Assembly: GCA_002900995.3 (NCBI GenBank)
Contig: PJEW03000014.1
Location: 257,139-321,138 of the forward strand
Length of the DNA stretch: 64,000 nucleotides
Direction of reading: 5' to 3'
Origin: Ganoderma boninense
Taxonomy: Eukaryota; Basidiomycota; Agaricomycetes; Polyporales; Polyporaceae
Shown: in pieces, positions 55,390 through 64,000 of the stretch
Layout: each line of letters begins with the position of its first letter
How positions within the stretch are numbered: the first letter of the stretch is position 1
Notes under the pieces: generated by a model
Database searches by the model: none
Seen by the model: the letters and a program-made list of their open reading frames with translations, nothing else
What the model was told of the DNA's origin: nothing
Translations under genes and position numbers: made by a program

Positions 55390-56973
55390 CTAATCGGAAT
55401 CAGGTATAGTAATAGGCGAGGACTTCCGGTGTCCACTACCAGATGCTTTCGGAGAGGGAGGGCCCCGGATTTGGTACCCCATCATGTTCCGGGTGCGTCG
55501 TTGGCCATCTCGGTCCCCCTTCCGAGCCCAAGTCGTGTCCCTTTTCCTCCCCGTCTTCTCTGCCTGACGAATATCTTTAACAAATAAGCTTATGTCCTTC
55601 CCGAGGTTCCGTTCGATAACACTATTGATCCAGATCTTGTTCTCGAATGGAAGCTGTCCATCTATGATGTCGGCGGCCTCTCGCAATTCTTGTGCACGGC
55701 GCTTCAGCTGTTTGATTTTGTCTCCAAGCTTCCGGCTGTATAAGACTCATGTATTTATATATGAAAATAATATACTCACCTCATTCTGCTCCACCTCGCT
55801 CTCCTCCTCGGCATACGGGAGTGGGGATGATGACCGGGGGCCATGATCGAGAAATCCGGGGGTGGCTGTACGTTGGCGCTTCTGCACAAGGCCACCTTCC
55901 AGTGCCTCCCAGTCCGCTCGCCTCTTGAGCTGTGCGCGGTCGCCAATCCAAACATGGTCGTCTCCATCTGTAACAGTTCCATCATCAGCATCTAGATACT
56001 CTAGCGTGCCCGTCTCAGATTGCTCGGACTGGCCCTGCTCGGGAGGATGGAGCTCGTGGTGGCGATAGAGTGGAACCGTCCGCCGCCGATACACTTCTCG
56101 GAAGAAACGAGGAGAGGGTTCTGCCACCGCTTGGACTGGATGCTTGCACAAGTGCTGTGGGTGGTACTTCTGTTGGCCACAATTGCACGTCCATGTAGTA
56201 ATGTGGGTGAGGTAAGTGTGGCCGCTGAGTTTTGCAGCCGCTAACTTTATCCACGCCATTTTAAAACAGCGCTGATAAGTGGTAAGTGGCTTTGAATGCC
56301 CAAGCCGATATGTGTCCTCGAGAATCTCGGCACGGGCGATGTATGCTGGAGTAACGCGGTGGATGAGGATAAACATAAGTTGATCAAGGCGAGGGCGGAG
56401 AAGATGGTGGAGATGATCACCCTTCAACTGTTGCCAGTGTTTTTCGACCGTCATTGTGGTGCGAAGACGAGAGATCTGATCACCAGATGACAATCACGCC
56501 CAGAGATTCCACCGCCACGGACCATACCAAGAGGACCAGAGATAACCCCAGACTTCGGTGAGCCCCCAAATGCGGCAAAACATGTACATCTCGTATACAG
56601 CATTGTGGCGGATGGATTCTGAAGTGTGGGGTTGGCCGGTAGAGTCCAGCTCCGGAAAGAGGGGGTGGAGACAGAAGTGCTTCGTGATGAGACGCAGGAG
56701 CTGTTTCTGGTGCGCCGCTGGGCAGAAGACGTACTCCAGATCGCTGGACCGAACTTCGTCTTCTTCGAACATCCAGTCAGGTCCGTCCTTGGCTTCTTGA
56801 TCCGGCTGGTTAAGCTCCTTCTCCATGCGATCATCAAGTTCCTCACCCTGCTGCACAAGAGACTCCGCCTCAGCATCACTGACCTCCCTGTCTACCAGGA
56901 GGGTGGGACTGGCAGGATTGGGAATTTCAGGATGAAGCGAGACAAGCTCACCATTGAAACGTAGGCGAATGGT
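55390..56973 (-). pseudogene. SWIM zinc-finger protein of a transposase-like mushroom family, 5' end lost in gap
   Basis: The minus frame starts at the gap with IRLRFNGELVSLHPEIPN. It continues through HFCLHPLFPELDSTGQP and MYMFCRIWGLTEVWGYLW, then hits TGA at about 56491, where relatives have Arg (LWAR). It resumes with ISRLRTTMTVEKHWQQLKGD and the SWIM finger TWTCNCGQQKYHPQHLCKH (CxC...CxH). After intron 55736-55779 a last exon reads KLGDKIKQLKRRAQELREAA and MMGYQIRGP, ending TAG at 55390-55392; this join is one base out of phase in my model. SWIM fingers are typical of MULE transposases, so a Mutator-like origin is possible, but the DDE core would lie beyond the gap. Confidence 0.6.
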
Positions 56974-57073
56974 NNNNNNNNNNNNNNNNNNNNNNNNNNN
57001 NNNNNNNNNNNNNNNNNNNNNNNNNNNNNNNNNNNNNNNNNNNNNNNNNNNNNNNNNNNNNNNNNNNNNNNNN
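56974..57073. other. Assembly gap of 100 N
   Basis: A run of exactly 100 N, a conventional placeholder, so the true distance is unknown. The SWIM gene on one side and copia A on the other are both cut by it, and they need not be neighbours in the genome. Confidence 0.99.
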
Positions 57074-57880
57074 GAGGAAGTCGTCGACATGGACACTGGT
57101 GATGATGGTTCCGTCGGCGGTGGTGCGGTAATATATACAGTATTCGCACTCCACGCGACGGAAGCCGAGAGAAGTGAGGTGCGCGTCCATGGTTCGGTTC
57201 CAAGTGCGGCCGCCTTGAGGCATGCCGTACAGTCCTTTGCGCAGTCGCCAGACCCAGTCCTCCTTGCCGGTTTCCTCAAAACCGGGAGGTTGTTCCATGA
57301 AACAGATTTCGTCGTCGGGCAGGAGGCCGTAGAGGTAGGCGGTTTTGACGTCGACCTGGTGAACTTCCCAGTCGAGAGTACCGGCGAGGTCTAGAAGGAC
57401 GCGGTAGGACTCGATCCGCATGGTTGGCGAAGTCGTCCTGAAGAAGTCTTGCCCGAAAACAGCTTCAAAGCCACGAACTACCCAGCGAGCTTTGAATCGG
57501 GTGGGATCGCCATGTTCATTTCGCTTCAGGCGAAAGACGGGCTTGCCAGTTAGCACCTTGCGGCCTACAGGGACAGAGGTGCGCGGGACGAGGTCGAAAA
57601 CTTCGTGAGCCCGAATCGACGCAAATTCCTCGAGGAGCGCAGCTCGCCATTGGGCAGCGAAAGGGCTGCTCATGGCCTCCTTCATGGTGACTGGATCTCC
57701 GGGATAGACGCTGTCAAGTTGCAGGGTGGAGAGAGCAGTGTCGTCGGGGGAACCTGGAGAAGCGGAGCCGGAGCCCCAGAACGCAGAGTCACCTTGGTGT
57801 GATTGTCTGGCGGCCCGCTGCTCACGGAGACGATGCGCGGCCGCAACAGACTCCGCCACCGCACGCTCAACGGCGGAGGT
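57074..57880 (-). pseudogene. Copia element A: reverse transcriptase N-terminal part
   Basis: The frame reads AQWRAALLEEFASIRAHEVF, KPVFRLKRNEHGDPTRFKAR, VHQVDVKTAYLYGLLPDDEI, LRKGLYGMPQGGRTWN and ITSVHVDDFL, then enters the gap. This is a copia reverse transcriptase up to and including the catalytic Asp pair. It differs enough from copia B to be a separate family. The join to the integrase ORF upstream is a one-base frame change near 57868-57890. RNase H and the 3' LTR are not in the window. Confidence 0.85.
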
Positions 57881-60839
57881 ATGAGGGACACCGAGTTGTT
57901 GAGCCGCGAGCTTCGTGAGAGCGGGCGTCCTGGATGACCGACGAGGTTCCGGTGGTGCGGGAGGAAGTGGCGGCAGCGGTGGTGGAGGTGGAGGCGACAG
58001 GCGCGGCGGAGATAAAGGCGGCGGCGGCGGTGGAGGCAGAGGCGGCGGCGGCGGCGGAGGCAGAGGTGGTGGCGGCAGTGGAGGCAGAGGCGGCGGCGGC
58101 GACAGAGGCAGCGGCGGTGGAGGTGACGGAGGCGGCAGAGGCGGCGGAGGCGGGAGGCAGAGGCGGCGGTGGCGGCGGAAGGGGGATCAGAAGAGGAGAA
58201 GAGGGAGCGGGGGGGCGTTGTACGAGGCATGAAAGGGGTGGGGAAGGGTCGTCGTCAAAGAGGGCTGGAGAAGTTGAAGAAGAGGAAGAGGTGCCTGCGG
58301 AGGAAGGTTTAATATGTAAGAGAGGATCTTCATGTGATTCAATAAAACGAACATGATAAGAAGCTATAATACGGTGAGTTGGACGATGGTAGCAGCGGTA
58401 GGTTTTGGAAGATAGACCATAACCGATGAGGACACACTCAATGGAGCGGGGACAAAGTTTGGGGTTGTGGGTAGTTATCAGGACGAAAGCGCGGCAGCCG
58501 ATCTCGCGAAGGTGTGAGTTATCGGGAGGTCTGCCATGAAAAAGCTCGTAAGGGGTTAGATTGTCTCGAATGGTGGAAGAGGGGGTGCGATTGTATAGGT
58601 AACATGCCGTAACGTACAACTCATCCCAACGGTTTTCCGGGATGCCGGCGGCGATGCGCATCGTGCGGGATTTTTCCCGGAACGTACGATGCACGCGCTC
58701 GGCGCGACCGTTGTGTGCGGATGTGTAGGGCGCCGTTTCGCGGAGTTCGACAGAAAGCTCCGCGAGAATGTCGCGGATCTCTTTGGAGTCCAGCTCGCCG
58801 TTATCGATTTGAATAGCCCGGACTTTGTGTCCAGCAGCGCCCATAGCGAGTAACCAGCGTCGGAATACCGTGGCCATGGCCTTCTTCGATGAACAGGGAA
58901 ATGTCCATGCGTAGGAGGAATAATCGTCGATTAGGTCCAGGGCGTACATGTAACCGGACGCAGATGTAGTGCACTCCTGACCAATTCCATCTAAGTACAC
59001 CAGCTCCCCCACCGTGGTTGCACGACGACCAGTCCGCTCATTGGGAACGGGGGTTCGGGTCTGTTTGCCAAGGATGCATGAATCACATTTGAAGGGTGGC
59101 TGGGAGAGGTCGATAGGCGTACCTTCACGAGACAAGCCCTTGGCGATGTTGTACGCAGTGGAGTAGCTGGGGTGGCCGTAACGAAGGTGAATGGTTTCGA
59201 TGTTGGGACGGCGAGTGACGACAAAGGCGTTGGACGCGGACGATGGGGGGGGCGCGGCGTTGAGCGTGAACATGGTATTCGTGTTGCGAGAGGCATGGAA
59301 GACGAGGTTGCCAGACGGGGAGCGGAGAGATACACCAGATCGAGAGAAGGTCACAGCATAGTTTGAATAGCTGTCGCAGAGAGCGCGAATAGAAATTAGG
59401 CGGACAGCAGCGCTTGGGACGTAAAGCGCGTCGGCGAGTTCGAGGATATGGCCATTAGGCAAAGGACACTTAATGGTTCCCGTTGCAACCGCATGGATGA
59501 CGGAGCCGTTGACGCCGCAGATCGGATGAGGAGCGATCGGACGCATGCTGGAGAAGTCAGACTTGACGGGGGACAAGTGGGTAGATGCGCCAGAGTCTAG
59601 ATACCAAGGACAAGCGTCGCCGAGAGCGAGAGACGAGGTACCAGGTTGTACGGCGGAGAGAGCGACGTTATTGAGTCGTTGGACCCAGTCAGGCACCGAG
59701 CCAGGATCGTTCGTGATGAACGCATCCGTAGCTAGGGAGTCACCAGAGAGAGAAGTGAACGCCGGGAGGGCGGTGTCAGGTCCGGAGACGAGCGGATAGA
59801 CGTGGTCGCTGTCGAGGAAGTAAGCACGGCCAGAGGGATCCCGTAGTACTTTCTTCGCAGCGGTAGACGGCGTTGACGAGGACTGTGAAGAAGAAGGATT
59901 TGGGGAAGGGGTCAGAGGTTTCTTCTCCGTTTTCTCCTTCTTGCGAGCATCGCGAGCTTCACGGCGAGCGAGATATTGACTTTGTTGACCTTCGGCGCCT
60001 CCACCTGGGGACCAGCACGTTTCCGCGGTGTGATTTGGCCGCTTGCAGTTGGAGCAGAAACGCTCCTTGCCCGTGTTCGTAGTTGCAGCGAGGGCGACCG
60101 GCGTCGAAGCGGATGAAAGCGCAGCGCGTGCCTTGGCGTCGATTTGTTGTTGCTCATATTGAAGGCGCGTTATGATTCGCTCGCACGTCAGGTTGCCGGA
60201 TGATTTGGACTGCTCGTTAACGAGTTGATTAACAACATGCTCGACGTTGAAGTTCAGACAATGGAGTAGGGCGACAACACCGAGGGAGTCGCTGGTTAGC
60301 GGGGCCATGGCCACGATGCGTTCGCTGAGATTGACGATCTCACGAGCTTGAGTGTCGAGAGGCTTCGACATGTCGAAGCGGGTGGCCAAGAGGTCGCGCA
60401 AGAATAGAACCTGAGCGTACGCGCCTTGTTTCTCATGCCTCTCCTTCAGAGTCGTCCACATATCCACCGCTGACGCTGCATCCTGAATGATGCGCAGATC
60501 TTCTCCCTCTGCGAAAGTTTCGCAGTAAGCTCGAATGAGAGTGTCGTTGGAGACCCAGTTTGCGTGATCGATGGGGTGAGTCGCTTCGTCCGGGCAGGCG
60601 ATCTTGCCTGTTAGGTAAGATGCGAGAGCGCCGCCAGATACGTTGAGAATACGTTTGATGCGTCGCGACCACTCAGGCCAGTTGTTTGCGCTGATGCTGA
60701 GTTTGTCCGCAGAGGTGTTTGCCGAAGCTATCCAAGAAGGGATGGAACACGCAGAGATGCGTGGTTGAGTTGCGATCGGAGGATTGCTGTTGGAGGGAGT
60801 TGCCATGCTCGAACCGGAAGATCCGCCAGTTTCAGACAT
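57867..60839 (-). CDS. Copia element A: gag, protease and integrase polyprotein
   Basis: ATG 60839 (MSETGG) opens about 990 residues. In order: a copia gag (NNWPEWSRRIKRILNVSGGA, LKERHEKQGAYAQVLFLRDL), a zinc knuckle CSNCKRPNHTAETC, the protease site WYLDSGASTHLSP, then the integrase. The integrase has HLRYGHPS...CDSCILGKQTRTPVP (H-H-C-C), VYLDGIGQ, IQIDNGELDSKE and AHNGRAERVHRTFREK with the catalytic Asp, Asp and Glu, all present. It ends in a Ser/Ala/Pro/Thr-rich linker coded by GGN/GCN trinucleotide repeats at 57960-58200. The frame is uninterrupted, so this half is intact. It would belong to a young element but for the frame break before the reverse transcriptase. Confidence 0.85.
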   Translation of the reverse strand: MSETGGSSGSSMATPSNSNPPIATQPRISACSIPSWIASANTSADKLSISANNWPEWSRRIKRILNVSGGALASYLTGKIACPDEATHPIDHANWVSNDTLIRAYCETFAEGEDLRIIQDAASAVDMWTTLKERHEKQGAYAQVLFLRDLLATRFDMSKPLDTQAREIVNLSERIVAMAPLTSDSLGVVALLHCLNFNVEHVVNQLVNEQSKSSGNLTCERIITRLQYEQQQIDAKARAALSSASTPVALAATTNTGKERFCSNCKRPNHTAETCWSPGGGAEGQQSQYLARREARDARKKEKTEKKPLTPSPNPSSSQSSSTPSTAAKKVLRDPSGRAYFLDSDHVYPLVSGPDTALPAFTSLSGDSLATDAFITNDPGSVPDWVQRLNNVALSAVQPGTSSLALGDACPWYLDSGASTHLSPVKSDFSSMRPIAPHPICGVNGSVIHAVATGTIKCPLPNGHILELADALYVPSAAVRLISIRALCDSYSNYAVTFSRSGVSLRSPSGNLVFHASRNTNTMFTLNAAPPPSSASNAFVVTRRPNIETIHLRYGHPSYSTAYNIAKGLSREGTPIDLSQPPFKCDSCILGKQTRTPVPNERTGRRATTVGELVYLDGIGQECTTSASGYMYALDLIDDYSSYAWTFPCSSKKAMATVFRRWLLAMGAAGHKVRAIQIDNGELDSKEIRDILAELSVELRETAPYTSAHNGRAERVHRTFREKSRTMRIAAGIPENRWDELYVTACYLYNRTPSSTIRDNLTPYELFHGRPPDNSHLREIGCRAFVLITTHNPKLCPRSIECVLIGYGLSSKTYRCYHRPTHRIIASYHVRFIESHEDPLLHIKPSSAGTSSSSSTSPALFDDDPSPPLSCLVQRPPAPSSPLLIPLPPPPPPLPPASAASAASVTSTAAASVAAAASASTAATTSASAAAAASASTAAAAFISAAPVASTSTTAAATSSRTTGTSSVIQDARSHEARGSTTRCPSYLRR
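57960..58200. repeat. GGN trinucleotide-rich tract in copia A
   Basis: Imperfect GGC/GGA/GCG triplets over about 240 bp, coding on the minus strand for the Ala/Ser/Thr/Pro-rich linker between integrase and reverse transcriptase. Likely length-variable, and the one-base frame change lies just downstream of it. Confidence 0.8.
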
Positions 60840-61050
60840 GATGGACGAGAAACGGGAGGTTTGAGCGGTGATCCAGAGGGAAAACACCGAAGAGTCGCCT
60901 GAGGGCTGAAGACCTGACTATATGCGCTCGAAAAAGCGGGACAGACGCAGGGAGCGTGATGTGGAAGCCAATAGAGATGGCGCGAGTGGGAGGGAAAGAT
61001 ATCCGAGGACAAACTGGCAGGTTGCTCTGATGAACCCGGATCAGAGCAGG

Positions 61051-61062
61051 GCGCTCATAACC
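61051..61062 (-). promoter_or_regulatory. Primer-binding site complementary to the initiator tRNA-Met anticodon arm
   Basis: The minus strand reads GGTTATGAGCGC directly after the LTR end at 61063. Its complement GCTCATAACC is the anticodon arm of eukaryotic initiator tRNA-Met. Ty5 and Drosophila copia are primed by that internal tRNA region, so this fits a copia element and leads into the copia A gag start 212 bp on. Confidence 0.7.
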
Positions 61063-61601
61063 TGTTAGAACCTGCAGTCTGTGAGACAATAGACCTCACT
61101 CGTGGTGACAGAACGAGTTATGTATTACCTGCTCATCGTGCTGTTATGACTGGCTGTCGAGTAAGATCAGGGAGGAGGCTTACGAGACGAGCAAGGGCGT
61201 CGACGAGCACTTATGCAGCGAGAGCAGAGCAGGGCTCGACAGTCAGGCTGGAGACAAGATGTATTGAGCAAGTAACTAACGAGCAAGGATACAGCAAGGC
61301 TTACCTGGAGACAAGAGGTCGAAACTGAGGTCTCCAGGTAGCAAAGTACAGGCCTTATATACATGTAACGGACAATGGGAACCGGGGACAATAGGTAACT
61401 ATGGACACGGGAACCAGTGGAAGAACAATGGTAAGTAGTACAATGACGACGAAAACAATGGGTAACAGGAGTTATTGTACTGTGAGAACAAGGGATGGGT
61501 TTGCTAAACAACGGAGGACAATAAGGACGATGCGGGAGGCAAACAGTCCAAAAAGGGAAAGAGAGACGCCGGGGTAGGCGCCGAGCGTGCCGTTCATGAC
61601 A
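61063..61601 (-). repeat. 539-bp LTR region between gypsy C and copia A
   Basis: On the minus strand it starts TGTCATGAAC right after the polypurine tract GGAGGGGGG of gypsy C and ends GGTTCTAACA right before the copia-type primer site. The start and end agree with the TRIM LTR (TGTCATGAAC...TTCCTAACA), favouring a gypsy-type LTR. A TATATAAG promoter box lies near 61350. It may be a composite of a gypsy 3' LTR and a copia 5' LTR. Confidence 0.65.
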
Positions 61602-61627
61602 ATACCCCCCTCCTAAGGATCGTGTCC

Positions 61628-62516
61628 TCACGATTGAGTCTTCTTGTTGAGAGGGCCAGGAGCGTCGGGATGTGTTGAATGAAACTTTTGCAGCACTTTT
61701 GGCGCATTTGCTAGATCCAACACGTCTTCCCAGCTATCATGTTCAGGGCCCCAGCCCTTCCAGTGAACAAGATACTGCAGTTTCTTCCACCGCCCATACT
61801 GACGCGACTCTAACACTTCCTCTACTTCGTACTCTTCCTCTCCTTCCACTTCAAGAGCTGCAGGTTCAGGGGGATGCCGACTGGGAAGTTGGCTTTCTTT
61901 GTGCGGGTGTAGGAGTGTCACATAGAACACCGGGTGGAGCCCCATGTCTTTGGGGAGCTTGAGCTTGTAAGCCAAGTTGCCCACCTTGCGCTTGACAGGG
62001 TATGGGCCAGCGTACTGGTCCACCAGCTTCCGAGAGACTCCTGGGACACGGAAGTTCCTCGTGTTGAGCCACACCTTCTGACCCTCCTTGAACTCTGGAG
62101 CAGTGGAGACATAGCGATCGTAGTACTCCTTCATCCGCTCTGCTGCCAGGGTTAAGGCTGAGGTCGCATCCTCCCTTGCCTGCCGCAACTCCTCTCTTCG
62201 TTCATCCGCCGTAGGCACCGTGGTGGATAGCATCGGAACGTGGAACTGAGGTTCATAGCCGTACATGAGGTAAAACGGCGAGTACCCTGTGGATGAATGT
62301 ACGCGCGAGTTGAAGCAGTATTCTGCTATTGGCAGCCACTTGACCCAATCGTCACGGCGCCTTGAGCAGTACATCCGCAGGTACGCCTCTATCTCCTGGT
62401 TCCATCGCTCTGACTGTCCATCTGTCTGTGGGTGGTAGGCTGTGGACAGTGCGCTTTCTATGTCGAGGCCTTTAAGGATTGCACAGAAGAGCTTGCTAGA
62501 GAATTGGGGCCCCCGA
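61628..62516 (-). pseudogene. Gypsy element C: integrase C-terminal part with chromodomain
   Basis: From the insertion at 62516 the minus frame reads GPQFSSKLFCAILKGLDIES, AYHPQTDGQSERWNQEIEAY with the catalytic Glu, WLPIAEYCFNSRVHSSTGYS, VWLNTRNFRVPGVSRKLVDQ and KLPKDMGLHPVFYVTLLHP. It ends in a chromodomain (EYEVEEVLESRQYGRWKKLQ, YLVHWKGWGPEHDSWEDVLD). Chromodomains direct integration to modified chromatin in chromoviruses. The stop (TGA at 61628-61630) is followed by GGACACGATCC and the polypurine tract. This part is undamaged. Confidence 0.9.
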
Positions 62517-63436
62517 TGATGTACACGGTCCGGGGAACTGCTGCGAAAACAACAGAACCAGCTAACTGGAAAAGAAGGAGAGAGTCATCGGGTGCTCGCT
62601 AATCGCTACGAACCAATACCACAGAGGGCCTAAGACCAGCAGACTAGTCTGTCCAAGAGTCGCGTGTGACGCGCGACGGGCGGAAGTAGAATACGAGGGG
62701 CTCTCGGCGAGCGACGTGGAAGACGATGGCGAATACGGAAGGGACTCTCGGGTCCTGCGACGATGGATGAGCGACGACGTGCGAACGAATAGGATAATGA
62801 CCCTCAGCGAGCCAGATACGATGGGCGACGAGCGATGCGATGAGCGAGCGAGGCGAGCGAAAAGTGAGAAGTCAACGGGGTGCCGAAATCTGTATTGCCA
62901 AGACTAAGAACATCATCTATATATTGGTACAGGAAGGAAACCCTAGAAACTGACGGGAAAACAACAGGAAACGAAGGGCCGGCTACAGCAACCAATCATA
63001 GAAAGGGATAGCGAAGACGAAGGAGGAAATGGAGCGAATATGTCGACGACTTGTCACTTTGGAGCAACCGATGAAAACTCGCGGACGATCGAAGAGTCCC
63101 GGCCGGTCTATGAAAGGTCCTACCAATGGCGAAATACGAGCGAGCGATCGAAGGTGTACTACGCGTATACCACGGTCGGTCCGACGCAGAAAGGGGGTCC
63201 TAACGAGCGACCCGTGGACCACACGGGACCGATACACGGAGGCGAAACACCGGATTGAACACCGAGCTTGGTGAGGTGTAGTATCGGACCGCGGGCGAGC
63301 GACGGAGTGGGCGACAAGGCGAGCGACCGGGCGAACGAACGAAGACAGACGGAGTCGGCGAAGGCGAAAAGAGTAGGGCGTTATACGGAACAGGAATACG
63401 GCCTATCCGAGTGGTAAACAGGCTACAAGCCCATCA
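62517..63436. mobile_element. 920-bp insertion with TG...CA ends (solo-LTR-like) in gypsy C integrase
   Basis: On the plus strand it begins TGATGTAC and ends GCCCATCA, flanked by CCGA on both sides (62513-62516 and 63437-63440). Removing it with one CCGA restores the integrase reading SDRGPQFS exactly. It codes for nothing. The interior is dense in GAGCGA/GCGAGC words and has a CTATATATTGG box near 62918. TG/CA ends and a short duplication suggest a solo LTR of an unseen retroelement. A 4-bp duplication is a little short for most Ty3/gypsy and copia elements (usually 5). Confidence 0.75.
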
Positions 63437-64000
63437 CCGATCAGAGATGATCTTTCCCAGGAGTCCATGTAGACGGAACCATTCTCTAATGAAGTTGTCT
63501 GCCGTCCCTTCCGTGTCGATCTCCTCGGTGCATGGAATAAGGTGAATCATCTTTCCATGCCGATCAGCAATAAGCTGGAGCGCGTTGTATCTGTCCACCT
63601 CTGGCAGTCCAGTGATGAAGTCACAGGTAACTACTTGGCCTGGGCCATCCGGGATCTCGTTGGGTTGAAGGGGACCGTGTGGCTTCGCATGTGAAGTCTT
63701 GCCACGGCGACAAGTGTCGCAGGTCTCAATGTAATCCTTAATGAACTTTGCCATGCCCGGCCACCAGTAGTTCCGTGTGACCAACTCCACCGTTTTTGCC
63801 TGGCCAGGGTGTCCAGTGGGCGGGAGGTCGTGGTGAATGCGCACTATTTCTGCTCGGAGCGCATCGTCTTTGGGGACATAAACTCGGCCGCGGTAGAGCA
63901 GCAGGCCCTGTTCCGTGTTCCAGTCCACCAAATCGTTCTGTAGACGTGCTGGCCCTAGCTTATTGAGCTTGCTGAGTGCCTCTGTGACCTCCTGCTCACG
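63437..64000 (-). pseudogene. Gypsy element C: integrase N-terminal part, open at right edge
   Basis: The minus frame reads DLVDWNTEQGLLLYRGRVYV, then the zinc-binding region HHDLPPTGHPGQAKTVELVT with ETCDTC, TCDFITGLPEVDRYNALQLI with the first catalytic Asp, and KIISDR with the second, where the 920-bp insertion cuts it. The frame is open to the window edge, so reverse transcriptase should lie just outside. Together with 61628-62516 the integrase would be complete. Confidence 0.9.

Noticed and set aside
1..64000. CRISPR arrays, bacterial operons or plasmid origins
   Set aside because: The window has spliceosomal introns throughout and eukaryotic retroelements. No spaced direct repeats of CRISPR type are present.

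Overview
The window looks like repeat-rich, GC-rich chromosomal DNA of a filamentous basidiomycete, most likely a wood-decay mushroom of the Polyporales type. That placement is inferred from gene style and element families; no marker gene was available. The direct evidence is short introns (about 45 to 120 nt, GTRNGT...YAG, some GC-AG), pyrimidine-rich leaders before start codons, and several protein families I know mainly from mushroom genomes. Genuine host genes are few and mostly damaged. Mobile DNA of at least six kinds makes up most of the rest. A 100-N assembly gap lies at 56974-57073.

Layout. 0-6.5 kb: the 3' end of an unrecognised gene, then a nine-exon orphan gene of about 1,340 codons that is readable except for one missing base. 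6.5-11.9 kb: gene fragments. 11.9-17.8 kb: a decayed Ty3/gypsy element with gag, reverse transcriptase and RNase H but no visible integrase. 18.9-20.6 kb: a 1,677-bp DNA element ending in CATCAGCAAAA/TTTTGCTGATG. 20.9-25.6 kb: an apparently intact ten-exon gene (1,167 codons) carrying a 496-bp miniature LTR element (TRIM) in its first intron. 26-28 kb: relics of a proteasome ATPase, an unknown gene and an Atg27-like gene. 28.6-32.8 kb: a kinase-like gene split by two different non-autonomous DNA transposons. 35.4-40.3 kb: a second copy of the unknown gene, an ataxin-3-like (Josephin) deubiquitinase gene, an Atg27-like gene with an early stop, and an F-box/LRR-type relic. 40.5-43.8 kb: a 2-oxoglutarate/Fe(II) oxygenase-like gene hit by a third-party element. 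44.5-47.2 kb: a quinone-reductase relic and an integrase-core transposon gene with a double palindrome. 49.7-51.1 kb: an intact coiled-coil gene. 51.7-64 kb: two copia elements, a SWIM zinc-finger gene next to the gap, and the 3' part of a chromodomain Ty3/gypsy element with a further 920-bp insertion in its integrase.

The strongest discovery is a group of non-autonomous DNA elements sharing the terminal inverted repeat CATCAGYAAAA and a 2-bp target duplication (TT, TA, TG, TT). There are three copies of a 1.06-1.085 kb family and one 1,677-bp relative. At one copy the surrounding reading frame is restored exactly when the element and one 2-bp repeat are removed, so the boundaries do not rest on repeat comparison alone. 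I do not recognise the superfamily. Other notable items are the TRIM derived from the same gypsy lineage seen at the right edge, the back-to-back perfect palindromes in a transposase active site, and the LTR junction that seems to serve both a gypsy and a copia element.
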